Below, one piece after another: positions 1 to 5,436 of a DNA stretch of 6,455 nucleotides. Position 1 is the stretch's first letter. Every line of letters begins with the position of its first letter. Under the pieces are notes generated by a model. That model worked only from the letters and a program-made list of their open reading frames with translations, was not told the DNA's origin and made no database searches. The DNA comes from Acidobacteriota bacterium (GTDB lineage: Bacteria; Acidobacteriota; Terriglobia; Terriglobales; SCQP01): positions 1-6,455 of the forward strand of contig JAKATS010000131.1 in assembly GCA_021818645.1 (NCBI GenBank). Reading direction: 5' to 3'. The position numbers and the translations under genes are program-made.

Positions 1-84
1 GCCCGACGGCAGCTCGACATCCGGCATGAAGTACGGAGTCAGCAGCTTCCGGTTGGGCAGATAATGCTCGACATCAAAGATCAT
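1..84 (-). CDS. N-terminal start of an unidentified protein (partial)
   Basis: The gene starts at the ATG at 84, coupled as ATGA to the preceding stop, with GAGG about 8 bases upstream. It leaves the window at base 1. Only 28 residues are visible, beginning MIFDVEHYLPNRKLL and continuing with PYFMPDVELP. There is no signal peptide. The fragment is too short to name. It continues the same operon, so another protein of the module is expected. Confidence 0.72.
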   Translation of the reverse strand, partial: MIFDVEHYLPNRKLLTPYFMPDVELPSG

Positions 85-218
85 CGCAGGCCTCGTTCCC
101 ATATCCGCTGCGCCAGCGATTGCGGCGCCACGGCATAGAGCACCAGGTAAAACGCATTGCGCCATGCCTCCCAGGCGCGGCGCAGCGCTGGCTTTGCCGG
201 CGTGCTATTTCGCCGCAT
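81..218 (-). CDS. Small hydrophobic/amphipathic protein, 45 residues
   Basis: This ORF starts at the ATG at 218 inside the end of the 118-residue gene (14-base overlap), and its TGA overlaps the next ATG as ATGA (84-81). Such tight packing on both sides argues that it is translated. The product has a basic N terminus (MRRNSTPAK), a Trp-rich stretch (RRAWEAWRNAFYLVLYAVA) that could lie on or cross a membrane, and a basic end (ERGLR). A longer in-frame extension back to 335 is Arg-saturated shadow sequence antisense in style to GC-rich coding DNA, and I reject it. Function unknown. Confidence 0.6.
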   Translation of the reverse strand: MRRNSTPAKPALRRAWEAWRNAFYLVLYAVAPQSLAQRIWERGLR

Positions 219-561
219 CGGCCGGCGCCGTCGGCGGATCCGTCGGCGGCTGGGCCGGCGCCGGAATCGGGGTCGTATCCGGCAGCAGGGCCTGGATCGA
301 GGCCGGCGTGATCTCGGTATGCGAGGCATCTTCATACGCGGTCACCGCCGTCTTGCCCAGGCTGATCAGCTCCTTGATGAATGCCGCGGCGCGTCCCGCG
401 CCGAGCACCGTCAAGGCCTCTTCCTCGAGCGCCCGATCGCGCCACAGCGTCAATACGACGTGCTTGGCATCGGTCTCGATCTCGATCGCGATCTTTTTGA
501 AGGTCGAAGGGGTGGAAGCCGCGGGAACGGCCGCGGCGGGGGTTTGGGGTTGATTGCTCAC
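205..561 (-). CDS. Hypothetical soluble protein with Pro/Ala-rich ends
   Basis: This is a 118-residue protein. The start is a GTG at 561, supported by AGGAG (574-570) eight bases upstream. No ATG fits. Residues 1-18 are Ala/Pro/Ser-rich. Residues 20-90 form a small alpha/beta domain: a beta pair (KKIAIEIETDAKHVVLTLW), an acidic helix (DRALEEEALTVL) and an amphipathic helix (AFIKELISLGKTAVTAYE). The last 28 residues are a Pro/Thr/Ala linker. There is no signal peptide or membrane span. Its end overlaps the next ORF by 14 bases, indicating coupling. The family is unknown. It could be a minor virion or assembly protein, by context only. Confidence 0.8.
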   Translation of the reverse strand: MSNQPQTPAAAVPAASTPSTFKKIAIEIETDAKHVVLTLWRDRALEEEALTVLGAGRAAAFIKELISLGKTAVTAYEDASHTEITPASIQALLPDTTPIPAPAQPPTDPPTAPADAAK

Positions 562-572
562 AACGTTTTCTC

Positions 573-607
573 CTGAAATTCAGACAATTTGCAGTCAATG
601 ACTGCAA
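573..607. promoter_or_regulatory. AT-rich inverted repeats upstream of the 118-residue gene
   Basis: TTGCAGTC (589-596) and GACTGCAA (600-607) form a perfect 8-bp inverted repeat with a three-base centre. An 11-base palindrome, CTGAAATTCAG, follows at 573-583 and overlaps the ribosome site. The 52-base gap is visibly more AT-rich than the surrounding DNA. It could be a repressor operator or a leader hairpin. I see no convincing -35/-10 pair, and the weak T content after the stem does not make a clear terminator. Confidence 0.45.
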
Positions 608-613
608 TTAGCT

Positions 614-1069
614 TCAAACGGCCCATCGGGCGATCGCCGCCCTGGGCGGATTCGGCCGCGGTTGCATGCGGTACACGGCGGCATTGGTTTGGGCTTCCTG
701 GCCCAGTAGTGCTTCGAGCGGCTTGAGCGATGCGGCCAGCGCGGCCATCAGGGCCACGACCTTGTTCTGCGCGTTGATCAGCGCGCTCGAGCTCCCGCCG
801 CCTACTTTCAGCGAGGCATAGGCGCCAAAGGCTTCCACGGCCAGCGCGTCGGCCGCCCGGGCCTTGGTGATCAGCACATAAGTTTCCTGGGTTTGCGGGA
901 TCTTCGCGGCGCGGTAATCGGCCGCGGCCTGATCAATCGTCGCCTTGGTAGCGGCCAGCGTCTGGTACGTGGTTCGCTCCCAGCTCGAGCAGGCGGCCAG
1001 CATGAGGCAGACCGCGGCCACCAGGATGAGGCTGAACAGCCCCGAGATTTTGTGGGCATGAAATTTCAT
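614..1069 (-). CDS. Small helical lipoprotein
   Basis: This is a 151-residue protein from the ATG at 1069, preceded by AGGAAGGG with nine bases spacing. The N terminus is a textbook lipoprotein signal: a basic head (MKFHAHK), a hydrophobic core and the lipobox LAAC, with lipidated Cys27 followed by Ser-Ser. The absence of Asp at +2 favours outer-membrane or outward-facing retention in a Gram-negative host. The mature part (about 125 residues) is Ala-rich and probably one or two long helices. It starts WERTTYQTLAATKATIDQAA and later shows a GGGSSS turn, then a basic Pro-rich end. Similar small helical lipoproteins occur as phage-encoded envelope proteins. Outer spanin, infection-blocking and virion-membrane roles are all possible. 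No specific family is recognised. Confidence 0.85.
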   Translation of the reverse strand: MKFHAHKISGLFSLILVAAVCLMLAACSSWERTTYQTLAATKATIDQAAADYRAAKIPQTQETYVLITKARAADALAVEAFGAYASLKVGGGSSSALINAQNKVVALMAALAASLKPLEALLGQEAQTNAAVYRMQPRPNPPRAAIARWAV

Positions 1070-1155
1070 GGTCTTTTTCCCTTCCTACACGGCCTATGTC
1101 CTGGGGCCCGAATGGGCGCCGGCAACGGCCGCGGTCTTGTTTGTACGCGAGGCAT
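1066..1155 (-). CDS. Small Arg/Pro-rich protein, 29 residues
   Basis: This is a short ORF below usual gene-calling limits. It starts at the ATG at 1155, eight bases after GGGAGGTG, and its TGA overlaps the lipoprotein ATG as ATGA (1069-1066). The product has nine Arg/Lys and eight Pro, one Cys (23), no acidic residues, and ends in CRKGKRP. It could be a nucleic-acid-condensing peptide, a membrane-active peptide, or merely a translational coupler that delivers ribosomes to the lipoprotein gene. That gene also has its own AGGAAGGG (1086-1079) inside this ORF. The ribosome site and exact overlap are seen directly. Any function is guesswork. Confidence 0.62.
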   Translation of the reverse strand: MPRVQTRPRPLPAPIRAPGHRPCRKGKRP

Positions 1156-1161
1156 CGCAAA

Positions 1162-1169
1162 CACCTCCC
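1162..1169 (-). promoter_or_regulatory. Strong Shine-Dalgarno site for a 29-codon ORF
   Basis: The minus strand reads GGGAGGTG, then eight bases to ATG (1155). It rivals the site of the candidate capsid gene. It lies too far from the lipoprotein start (1069) to serve that gene, so it argues that the short ORF between them is translated. Confidence 0.75.
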
Positions 1170-1184
1170 GCCGGCGCCGCCGGC
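1170..1184 (-). promoter_or_regulatory. GCCGGC-N3-GCCGGC hairpin before the 29-residue ORF
   Basis: This is a six-pair G/C stem with a three-base loop, ending directly at the ribosome site GGGAGGTG (1169-1162). It has the same plan as the hairpin at 1657-1671. It may shield or present the ribosome site. Chance formation is possible because GCCGGC is frequent in this DNA. Confidence 0.4.
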
Positions 1185-1189
1185 CGGGC

Positions 1190-1636
1190 CTAGCGCAGCA
1201 GATTCGCGCCGATGAAAGTCAAGTGCCCGGCATTGGCCGCGCCGCTCAGCTCGTTCAGACTTCCCTGGATCACGGAGTTTTTCACGAACACGTGCTTTTT
1301 GATCATCAAAAACGGGTTCTGTGCGGTGCCGAAGGTGGTTTCGACGCGCACGGGTGCGTTCATGAAGTTGTAGCGATTCGTGTCGGATATGGAGACGCTG
1401 AAAGCGCCGGCCGACTGGTAGTTCCAGAAATAGCACTCGAAATCGTAGCTGGTGACCTGCACGGAAAACGGCACGTTCGCCGCATTCGCGGCGAGGTTAA
1501 ACGGCACGTCGTACTCGTACAGCTCTTTCGCCGAGGCCTGGCCCGCGCCATCGCAGATGGGGCAGGTGACCCAGGATTTTTGATCGGGCGCCGGCAAAAC
1601 CTTATGGCCTTGGCAGACGTCGCATGGGCGGGACAT
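1190..1636 (-). CDS. Zinc-ribbon plus jelly-roll-like structural protein
   Basis: This is a 148-residue protein from the ATG at 1636, with AAAGAGG eight bases upstream. Residues 5-32 are a compact zinc ribbon: CDVCQG (5-10) and CPICDGAG (25-32), sixteen residues between the pairs. This is the same CxxCxG style as in the 268-residue protein. From residue 36 on, the chain is beta-rich: ELYEYDVPFNL, VPFSVQVTSYDFECYFW, GAFSVSISD, NPFLMIKKHVFV, NSVIQGSLNEL and a final HLTFIGANLLR. The end parallels the end of the 232-residue protein (hydrophobic strand closing in L-Y/L-R), as if both carry related folds. A second, minor or small capsid protein, or a spike/vertex component, is the best guess. The zinc ribbon fused to such a domain is unusual. 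Confidence 0.6.
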   Translation of the reverse strand: MSRPCDVCQGHKVLPAPDQKSWVTCPICDGAGQASAKELYEYDVPFNLAANAANVPFSVQVTSYDFECYFWNYQSAGAFSVSISDTNRYNFMNAPVRVETTFGTAQNPFLMIKKHVFVKNSVIQGSLNELSGAANAGHLTFIGANLLR

Positions 1637-1655
1637 ACAAGATTCCTCTTTCTTT

Positions 1656-1672
1656 CGCCGGCGCGGCCGGCT
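1656..1672 (-). promoter_or_regulatory. GCCGGC-N3-GCCGGC hairpin before the 148-residue gene
   Basis: GCCGGC at 1657-1662 and again at 1666-1671 form a six-pair, all-G/C stem with a three-base loop in the 87-base gap. On the minus strand it is followed by GAAAGAAAG, and the ribosome site GAGG (1648-1645) follows eight bases later. The same architecture occurs at 1170-1184. GCCGGC is common in this GC-rich DNA, so significance is moderate. Confidence 0.4.
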
Positions 1673-1723
1673 CGAATCAAAATCAGGGGGCCTGCTTTTT
1701 GCTGGCGTGAAAATGGCCAGGCT

Positions 1724-2422
1724 CTACTGCACGCCGCGATAGAGCTGGGCATCGAGCACGATGTAGATCTGCAACCCGACGCCGGCGGGGTTCGCCGCGG
1801 CCGCGGTCAGGGCAAACCCTGTTTCCGCGCGGATCGTCCAGTTGAAGGTTTCACCTTGCTCCAGCATGTACGGCTTGGTCAGCGAGAACACCGACCGCTG
1901 GTCCACCGAACCATTGCTGGTGGTGTAGAGCGGCGCCGATCCCGTGGGAGCGGTCCCAACCTGCGCGGCGGCGTTGAGCACCATGCCCGCGCCGGCCGAC
2001 AGCAGGAACGACGGCCCCTGGAAATACGGCTTGGTGCCGATCGTCCAGGTGTGGCTGCAGTTCACGCCGAAGAGCATGAGGTCGGCGGGCACGGCATCGT
2101 TCCGGGTATAAATCCGGTACGAAAGCAAGTAGGCCCGCTGCGGCGCCGGCAGTTGACCGGACGCGTTCATGTTGGTCTGCGCCAGGGTTTTCCCACCTTG
2201 GCCGACCTGCTGCTGAAACAGCGTGGTCACCGCGGGAAAGTTGGCGCCAGCGGCGACGGTGAAAGAGTCGTAGAGGGGTTGATCTATGACGTCTTCCACG
2301 CCGCCGAGCACCGGGTTCGCGAACCGCGGCAGCGCGGGCCGGCCGAAGCGGACGGCGCCGAGCAGTCGAAGGTTCTGCTTCCGCAGCTCCTCCGGCAATT
2401 CCATGAATCTGTGATTGCGCAT
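1724..2422 (-). CDS. Candidate major capsid protein, jelly-roll-like beta protein
   Basis: This is a 232-residue protein from the ATG at 2422. After a basic helical N terminus (1-40), the chain is almost all predicted beta strands with Gly/Pro/Asn turns: DSFTVAAGANFPA (52-64), KTLAQTNM (78-85), LLSYRIYTRN (99-108), KPYFQGPSFLLSAGAGM (131-147), SVFSLTKPYMLEQGETFNW (177-195), and a closing LQIYIVLDAQLYRGVQ. The strand-turn rhythm and the last hydrophobic strand resemble viral single jelly-roll capsid proteins and metagenomic proteins from tailless phages. It is shorter than typical double jelly-roll capsids. There is no signal peptide, membrane span or catalytic motif. The exceptional ribosome site and the adjacent second beta protein support a major structural role. 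A tail-like or surface beta protein remains possible. Confidence 0.6.
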   Translation of the reverse strand: MRNHRFMELPEELRKQNLRLLGAVRFGRPALPRFANPVLGGVEDVIDQPLYDSFTVAAGANFPAVTTLFQQQVGQGGKTLAQTNMNASGQLPAPQRAYLLSYRIYTRNDAVPADLMLFGVNCSHTWTIGTKPYFQGPSFLLSAGAGMVLNAAAQVGTAPTGSAPLYTTSNGSVDQRSVFSLTKPYMLEQGETFNWTIRAETGFALTAAAANPAGVGLQIYIVLDAQLYRGVQ

Positions 2423-2427
2423 CTTGT

Positions 2428-2437
2428 CACCTCCCCT
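2428..2437 (-). promoter_or_regulatory. Near-perfect Shine-Dalgarno site for the 232-residue gene
   Basis: The minus strand reads AGAGGGGAGGTGACAAG followed by ATG (2422). GGAGGTGA is a full match to the 3' end of bacterial 16S rRNA, with seven bases between GGAGG and the start codon. It is one of the two strongest sites in the window and suggests very high translation, as expected for a major structural protein. Confidence 0.85.
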
Positions 2438-2452
2438 CTATGGGGGAATCAA

Positions 2453-2472
2453 AGCCGGGCGATGCCCGGGCT
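2453..2472 (-). promoter_or_regulatory. Intergenic hairpin upstream of the candidate capsid gene
   Basis: On the minus strand this reads AGCCCGGGC-ATC-GCCCGGCT: eight G/C-rich pairs with one bulged C and a three-base loop, followed by TTTGATT. It lies in the 61-base gap between the 253- and 232-residue genes, 18 bases before the strong ribosome site. It may be a weak terminator, an attenuator, or a stabilising 5' hairpin for the highly translated downstream message. Confidence 0.5.
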
Positions 2473-2483
2473 GAAGATTTCAG

Positions 2484-3245
2484 TTAGGCCGCTTGCGGAA
2501 ACCGCGAAGACAGCCGATGGGCCGCGGGCAGCGGGTTCGAGGCCGCCGGCGCTGCCGTGGCTTTGCCCGTGGCCGGCGAAACCGCGACCGGAGCCGCGGG
2601 AGCCGGCGGCAGGGCCGCCTGGTAAGGATCCACGACCACCCAGTTGCCGTTTTGCAGCTGCGAGGTGGTGGGGACCGGGAAGGGCGTTTCGACGAAATCG
2701 CCCATGCCGTCGGAAGCGAAGTCCATATCGCCCAGGCCGGAGAGCGCCGCGGGCGTGGTCTGCGATACTTTGTCGGACCAGATCCGCAGGATCGTCGCCG
2801 CCAGGCCGCCGCCCATCACGCCCAGGGCCAGCGTGCCGGCCTTGGGAATCAGGCCGGTGAGCCAGCCCAGGCCCAAAGCTACGCCCAGGTTCGCGGCATA
2901 GCCGGTGACCCCGGTGTTTTTGGAGCCCAGGACGGCCTGGGTCAGGCCGCGGGTCGCGACCGCGCCGGCAGCCGCGCCGGCACCAACCTTGACCACATCA
3001 ACCAAGCCGTACCCGCCGAAATGGTGCGGGTTCTTCTTGGCCCGATGGGCCAGGCTGTGGCTCGAGCGCTTTTTCTCGAGCTGGGGATTGGATTTACGCT
3101 TTTTCTTGCGTCCGTCTTTTCCGTTCATCGCCAAGATCAATTCACCTCCTGTCAGGGGATTTCGCGCGGCGCGCTTTTTGGCGCGCCGGTGCCCCGGTTC
3201 CCGCGGGGCTGGATTCACCATGCGAACTTTTTCGAGTTTTGGCAT
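2484..3245 (-). CDS. Membrane protein with basic Asn-Pro-rich head
   Basis: This is a 253-residue protein starting with the ATG at 3245, seven bases after GAGG. An out-of-frame ATG lies five bases upstream. Residues 1-75 are extremely basic and carry NP at 11-12, RNP at 28-30, SNP at 52-54 and KNP at 71-73, including runs such as KKKRKSNP. Residues 80-100 are Gly/Ala-rich. Residues 113-133 and 137-155 are likely membrane segments (LGVALGLGWLTGLI; GTLALGVMGGGLAATILRIW). The C-terminal third is acidic and then Pro/Ala-rich. The layout suggests a basic arm contacting nucleic acid on one face of a membrane. Together with its place next to the candidate capsid gene, this fits an internal membrane protein of a virion that bridges lipid and genome. 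The role is inference and no family is recognised. Confidence 0.85.
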   Translation of the reverse strand: MPKLEKVRMVNPAPREPGHRRAKKRAARNPLTGGELILAMNGKDGRKKKRKSNPQLEKKRSSHSLAHRAKKNPHHFGGYGLVDVVKVGAGAAAGAVATRGLTQAVLGSKNTGVTGYAANLGVALGLGWLTGLIPKAGTLALGVMGGGLAATILRIWSDKVSQTTPAALSGLGDMDFASDGMGDFVETPFPVPTTSQLQNGNWVVVDPYQAALPPAPAAPVAVSPATGKATAAPAASNPLPAAHRLSSRFPQAA

Positions 3246-3255
3246 TGCATTGCCT

Positions 3256-3310
3256 CGTTAAAAATGAAACCCCGGCCCGATCGCCTCAAGCGGGCGATCC
3301 GCGGCCGGGG
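3256..3310 (-). terminator. Terminator-like or attenuator hairpin inside the operon
   Basis: CCCCGGCC (3270-3277) pairs with GGCCGGGG (3303-3310), and GATCGCC at 3279-3285 pairs with GGCGATC at 3293-3299. The two stems are separated by a small asymmetric internal loop and capped by a 7-base loop. On the minus strand the stem is followed directly by TTTCATTTTTAACG, so it has the form of a Rho-independent terminator. The ribosome site of the 253-residue gene (GAGG, 3256-3253) begins right after the T-run, leaving no room for a new promoter between them. Partial termination or an mRNA processing/stability hairpin is therefore more likely than a true operon end. Confidence 0.7.
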
Positions 3311-3334
3311 GGTTGGTTTCAGGTTGGGGTCGAG

Positions 3335-4141
3335 CTAGGCCCGTGCTGTCGCGATCCGAGCCACGCCTCCCAGGAAATATCCTCGCGTCACGTTTGCTTG
3401 CTTGTCGAGCCCCAGGACCATCAGGTTGCCCTGGCGGTCGGGCTCGACTTCCACAATGTCAATATTCCGGCTGCCGTCCATCGCCACCAGGACGATCGAG
3501 CGAATCGGGCCGTAAACCGGCATGTCGCCCAGCTTGCCCTGCAGGAAAGCCACAAGCTGCTGCGGAGCCAGTTTCACCACCACGCGCTGGCCCTGGCACT
3601 TTGGGCAGACCGGAGATCCCGGCTTCGGCGGATACAGGCCCGTCGCTTCCTGGCCGGTGCCGCGGCAGCGAGGGCAGGCGATCGTCTTCGTTCCATTGCA
3701 GGCTGCGCATTTGTGCGGCTTGCCGATCATCCCGATGCCATGGCACTCGCAGGCCTCGAACGGGCCTCCGGTTTTAAGGCAGTCGCAGACGGTCTGCTGC
3801 AGCCGCTCGCCGGCGCCGCCGCACAGCTCGCAGGTGCTCGCTTTTTTGCCCTCGCACTGTTCGCACTTCACCGCGCAATGCACGCAGGGCGCGGCGGTCG
3901 CGGTGCGCTTGTCGGGCAGGCCTGGCCATTCGGTGACCATCACCAGGTCCATGCGGTCATGCCGCCGGCCGATCAGCGGTCCGGAGCCGTAGAACTCCAT
4001 CACGCCTCGGTCGGTGCGGATCCGCATCACCTGGCCCAGCATCTGGTACTGGCCCTGGGCGATGATCTGCGACTGTTCGGCAATCGCCTGCTGCACATAC
4101 TGCTGGGCGGTGGTTGGCGGGTTGGATATGGTTGGCGGCAT
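3335..4141 (-). CDS. Cysteine-rich zinc-binding protein with DnaJ-like CxxCxG repeats
   Basis: This is a 268-residue protein. The ATG at 4141 follows GAGAGG by about 10 bases, and that site overlaps the upstream stop. A TTG at 4159 in the same frame would place the start on top of the ribosome site and is less likely. Residues 1-85 are a Gln-rich helix followed by a beta-like segment. Residues 86-182 hold sixteen cysteines, nearly all in pairs: CVHC, CEQCEG, CELCGGAG, CDC, CECHGIG, CAACNG, CPRCRGTG and CPKCQG. DnaJ proteins have four CxxCxGxG repeats binding two zinc ions, whereas this protein has about twice as many pairs and neither a J domain nor a DnaJ C-terminal domain. Residues 190-268 are beta-rich. 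A scaffold, assembly chaperone or nucleic-acid-binding role is possible. Cytoplasmic location is inferred from the absence of a signal. Confidence 0.85.
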   Translation of the reverse strand: MPPTISNPPTTAQQYVQQAIAEQSQIIAQGQYQMLGQVMRIRTDRGVMEFYGSGPLIGRRHDRMDLVMVTEWPGLPDKRTATAAPCVHCAVKCEQCEGKKASTCELCGGAGERLQQTVCDCLKTGGPFEACECHGIGMIGKPHKCAACNGTKTIACPRCRGTGQEATGLYPPKPGSPVCPKCQGQRVVVKLAPQQLVAFLQGKLGDMPVYGPIRSIVLVAMDGSRNIDIVEVEPDRQGNLMVLGLDKQANVTRGYFLGGVARIATARA

Positions 4142-4155
4142 AGGGGGGTATCCTC

Positions 4156-5436
4156 TCAATCAATGATTCCGGGCGCTTCCACCCGGTATTTCCCGCCGAC
4201 CGCGAACAGCCGGCAGTTGATCTGGTCGAAACACAAGGTCGGGCGCACGCCCGAAACTTCTCCGAAATCGTGGTAGTACTGGATCAGCTCGAAGCTGTCG
4301 AACTTCTTCCGCCCAACATACTCCACGCGATACCAGGCGCCCAGGCGCACATAATCTTTATGCGCGTCGGGCGAGAGCTGCTTGAGCAGGCTGCGGATGT
4401 CCTGGTTTCCGCCCAGGAAATACAGCTGCCGGCCGGAAGGGTCGGAAGCGAGTGCGATGTCGTCGCCCTCGAAGATCAGCTGCCGCAGATACGACTGGAC
4501 GATCTCTTTGCGCTTTTTCGCGCAGTCGGTCTGGGCCAGTTTGCGGCCCAGCTCGAGCTCGTCTTTTTCCGGCAGGAACGCCACCGCGGCCAGGTCGCCC
4601 AGCTTGGTATAAACCTTGGGCACCTCCGCCGCGATTCTCATGTCCACGACCTGGCCTGGCTCTTTGCCGTGGAAATCCGTGTAGAGGCCGATGGCTTCGG
4701 CCAGCTCGGCCTCGGATGGGTTCCGGCCGTGCCGGCGGACGACCTCTTTCAGCTTCAGGGTCAGTCGGGCCTGGCGGCCGGTGCCGCCGCGGTCTCCGCG
4801 ATGTTTCTTCGCCCACTGCTCGAGCGTCAGGCCTTCGCTCTTCGCCGCCGCGGCCGGGTTGCGTAAAAAGTCGAAGGCGCCGGGCTTCCGCTTCGGCTGG
4901 GCCCGCAGTTTTCTGCCGGCGCGCTCGATCCGGCTGCCGACGGCATGCGCCACGCGCCGCTTGGCGCGGTCAATCATGCCTTCGACTTTCAGGTTGTGCG
5001 ACTTCGCGAATTTCTTCGGGCTTTGCCGGGCCGTGCGCTGCGCGGCCTTGTAATCGCCGTGGTAGCAGTGCGACCGCGCCGAATCCTTCTGCAGCTCGCG
5101 AATCTGGTCGAGCGTCACCACCTCGCGCCCGCCGCCGCCGAAGCCGAACAGGTTCCGCTTGCGCCTGGGCAGCGGGTTTTTCCGGCCCGGCCGGAGCGTG
5201 ACGAAGCTGCCCTTCTGGAATGAGTCGGGCGAGGCCTGGCGGAAACGCAGGCGCCGTGAGCCTGGGCCCGCCGCCTCGAGCTTGCCGGTCCGGAAGCGGT
5301 GCCGCTTCAGCCAGGCCTTGGCCGCCGCCGGCGTATAGCTCGCCGCGGGGAAGAGCACGCTTTCAATGCGCAGCTTCTGCTGGCCCTTCGGCCGCCCGGC
5401 CACGAACTCGATCCCGGATTGGACTGGCTTCGCCAT
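4156..5436 (-). CDS. Large basic multi-domain protein, probable virion/phage-associated
   Basis: This is a 426-residue protein starting at the ATG coupled to the preceding stop (TAATG). An AAGGAG lies about 14 bases upstream. Four parts can be seen. (1) Residues 22-78 are a compact module with YTPAAAKAWLKRH and RLRFRQASPDSF. I have seen this style at the N termini of phage proteins of the XkdF type, but that is recollection, not a search. (2) Residues 79-245 are very basic, with RKNP (85-88), RNP (192-194, 238-240) and a GFGGGG hinge. (3) Residues 279-347 end in RQLYFLGG. (4) Residues 365-425 end in CRLFAVGGKY and look like a diverged copy of part 3. There is no signal peptide or membrane span. 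A DNA-binding internal virion or assembly protein is possible. No enzyme motif is evident. Confidence 0.85.
   Translation of the reverse strand: MAKPVQSGIEFVAGRPKGQQKLRIESVLFPAASYTPAAAKAWLKRHRFRTGKLEAAGPGSRRLRFRQASPDSFQKGSFVTLRPGRKNPLPRRKRNLFGFGGGGREVVTLDQIRELQKDSARSHCYHGDYKAAQRTARQSPKKFAKSHNLKVEGMIDRAKRRVAHAVGSRIERAGRKLRAQPKRKPGAFDFLRNPAAAAKSEGLTLEQWAKKHRGDRGGTGRQARLTLKLKEVVRRHGRNPSEAELAEAIGLYTDFHGKEPGQVVDMRIAAEVPKVYTKLGDLAAVAFLPEKDELELGRKLAQTDCAKKRKEIVQSYLRQLIFEGDDIALASDPSGRQLYFLGGNQDIRSLLKQLSPDAHKDYVRLGAWYRVEYVGRKKFDSFELIQYYHDFGEVSGVRPTLCFDQINCRLFAVGGKYRVEAPGIID

Noticed and set aside
195..320. Frequent GCCGGC hexamers as a repeat family or CRISPR-like array
   Set aside because: Irregular spacing and no conserved flanks. 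They reflect high GC and Ala/Gly/Pro codons. No CRISPR-like array occurs anywhere in the window.
893..2860. 655-codon open frame on the plus strand
   Set aside because: It is antisense to five well-supported minus-strand genes. The product is Arg/Gly/His/Pro-rich without domain-like structure, and there is no ribosome site. Long antisense frames are common in GC-rich coding DNA.
3335..4141. Calling the cysteine-rich protein DnaJ
   Set aside because: It has the CxxCxG repeats but no J domain (no HPD motif), no Gly/Phe linker, and about twice the usual number of cysteine pairs.
4142..4159. TTG start six codons upstream for the 268-residue gene
   Set aside because: It would lie on the GAGAGG ribosome site itself. 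The ATG at 4141 has suitable spacing from that site.
3239..4276. 345-codon open frame on the plus strand
   Set aside because: It is a mirror frame of the cysteine-rich gene, with low-complexity Ala/His/Arg composition and no start signals.
4680..4735. Sigma-70 region 3-like motif (GRNPSEAELAEAIGL) in the 426-residue protein
   Set aside because: It is one short resemblance in a basic, Asn-Pro-rich segment, with no region 2 or region 4 signatures elsewhere in the protein.
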